DNA of 64,000 nucleotides from Microglena sp. YARC. Lineage: Eukaryota; Chlorophyta; Chlorophyceae; Chlamydomonadales; Chlamydomonadaceae. How positions within the stretch are numbered: position 1 is the stretch's first letter; each line of letters opens with the position of its first letter. The notes beneath the pieces are model-generated. The model was not told where the DNA came from, ran no database searches, and worked only from the letters and a program-made list of their open reading frames with translations. The stretch is from the NCBI GenBank assembly GCA_022414725.1, contig CM039464.1, positions 15,772,368 to 15,836,367 on the forward strand, in the 5' to 3' direction. The position numbers and the translations under genes are program-made. Of the stretch, positions 63,630-64,000 are shown in pieces.

Positions 63630-63765
63630 GTGGCTACCCCTGGACTGGAACACACATACAATCGGTGGTTGGACCCAGTGCAAGCAAACTGGCTAGCCCC
63701 CTCAACCTCAAGCCTCGTAATAAGGCAAACTATTTATTTATTTATTTGTAAACATACAGCGTCTG
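63630..63765 (+). repeat. lone diverged unit of the 107 bp satellite
   Basis: GGCTACCCCTGGACTGGAAC is followed by CAGTGCAAGCAAACTGGC, CCCCCTCAACCTCAAGCCTCG, TAATAAGGC and (TTTA)n. Confidence 0.75.
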
Positions 63766-63778
63766 TAATGATAACGCC

Positions 63779-63970
63779 TGGTGGGGTGTGGTGTTAAGGG
63801 AGCCCGTCGTGCGCGGGTGGGGAGCGGTCTCCTACCTCAACTGGACAAGCTACCATCGCGGTTGACGACGACCTGCAACGCCAAGGGCGTCCAAGGGGGA
63901 GTCGAACCCCCGACTCTTCATCCTCAGGCGATCTGGTCTACCACTAGACCATTGTATATCACTGAAAGAC
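63779..63970 (-). mobile_element. SINE-like element, copy d (full length)
   Basis: On the minus strand: TTTCAGTGATATACAATGG, A box-like TGGTCTAGTGG, B box GGTTCGACTCC, GGCGTTGCAGGTCGTCGTCA, CCAGTTGAGGTAGGAG and the tail GACGGGCTCCCTTAACACCA-CACCCCACCAGG. It matches copy c over its full length, 36 kb away. Confidence 0.78.
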
Positions 63971-64000
63971 AGCGTCTTGTACAAGGATCACGCATTTCTC

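Noticed and set aside
63890..63965. Functional tRNA gene on the minus strand
   Set aside because: Same degenerate head as the other SINE-like copies, with the conserved tail attached.

Overview
This window looks like repeat-choked nuclear DNA from a eukaryote, most probably a green-lineage alga. Genes are sparse and split by GT-AG introns. Ty1/copia, LINE, Helitron-like, hAT-type MITE and tRNA-derived SINE-like pieces are all present. There is a degenerate TTTAGGG-like tract, and one gene ends in a module that resembles the C-terminal half of plant/algal SBP-box (SPL/CRR1-type) proteins. The lineage is an inference; no rRNA or intact tRNA gene was found to settle it.

Layout. 1-3.9 kb: a decayed copia element (A) with three frameshifts and the start of its 3' LTR. 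3.9-7.5 kb: three tandem units of a ~1.4 kb repeat, the third cut by the 5' LTR of copia element B. 7.5-13.5 kb: copia B with gag and pol in one frame separated by a single TAG, cut off inside RNase H. 13.5-18.5 kb: a LINE 3' fragment, interspersed repeats, a minus-strand gene for a zinc-binding/Ala-rich protein (16.2-17.4 kb) and a Helitron HUH-nuclease exon (17.95-18.27 kb). 18.5-20.1 kb: the 3' part of a third copia copy (C) with its 3' LTR. 20.2-21.4 kb: a LINE fragment and short tandem repeats. 21.4-24.9 kb: a ~107 bp satellite with higher-order structure. 25-27.9 kb: a large palindrome, minisatellites and SINE-like elements.

27.9-45.3 kb holds what I read as one minus-strand gene. Exons at 44553-44607, 41763-41888, 31784-31879 and from 30418 downward join with matching phases. 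They encode a multi-pass membrane region followed by an SPL-like C-terminal module with ankyrin-like repeats and a last membrane segment. The introns are almost entirely satellite DNA (40, 20, 82, 111 bp and G-rich units), and several arrays contain tandem copies of exon edges with their splice sites.

45.5-49.4 kb: interspersed repeats and two satellites (145 bp and 67 bp). 49.6-55.1 kb: a minus-strand, multi-exon gene or gene pair with a DDE-type transposase-like core followed by a Ulp1/C48 cysteine-protease domain, damaged by frameshifts; it may be a little-described transposon. 55.1-64 kb: simple repeats, a 29 bp satellite (59.1-60.5 kb), an intact-ended hAT-like MITE with an 8 bp target-site duplication (62525-62719), further MITE copies and a full SINE-like copy at the right edge.

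Most of the window is mobile or satellite DNA. The two features that look like host or complex genes are the 27.9-45.3 kb membrane/SPL-like gene and the DDE+Ulp1 locus. Single-base frame breaks are common, and in the 40 bp satellite indels rise sharply after about 33.8 kb, so some breaks may be assembly errors rather than biology.
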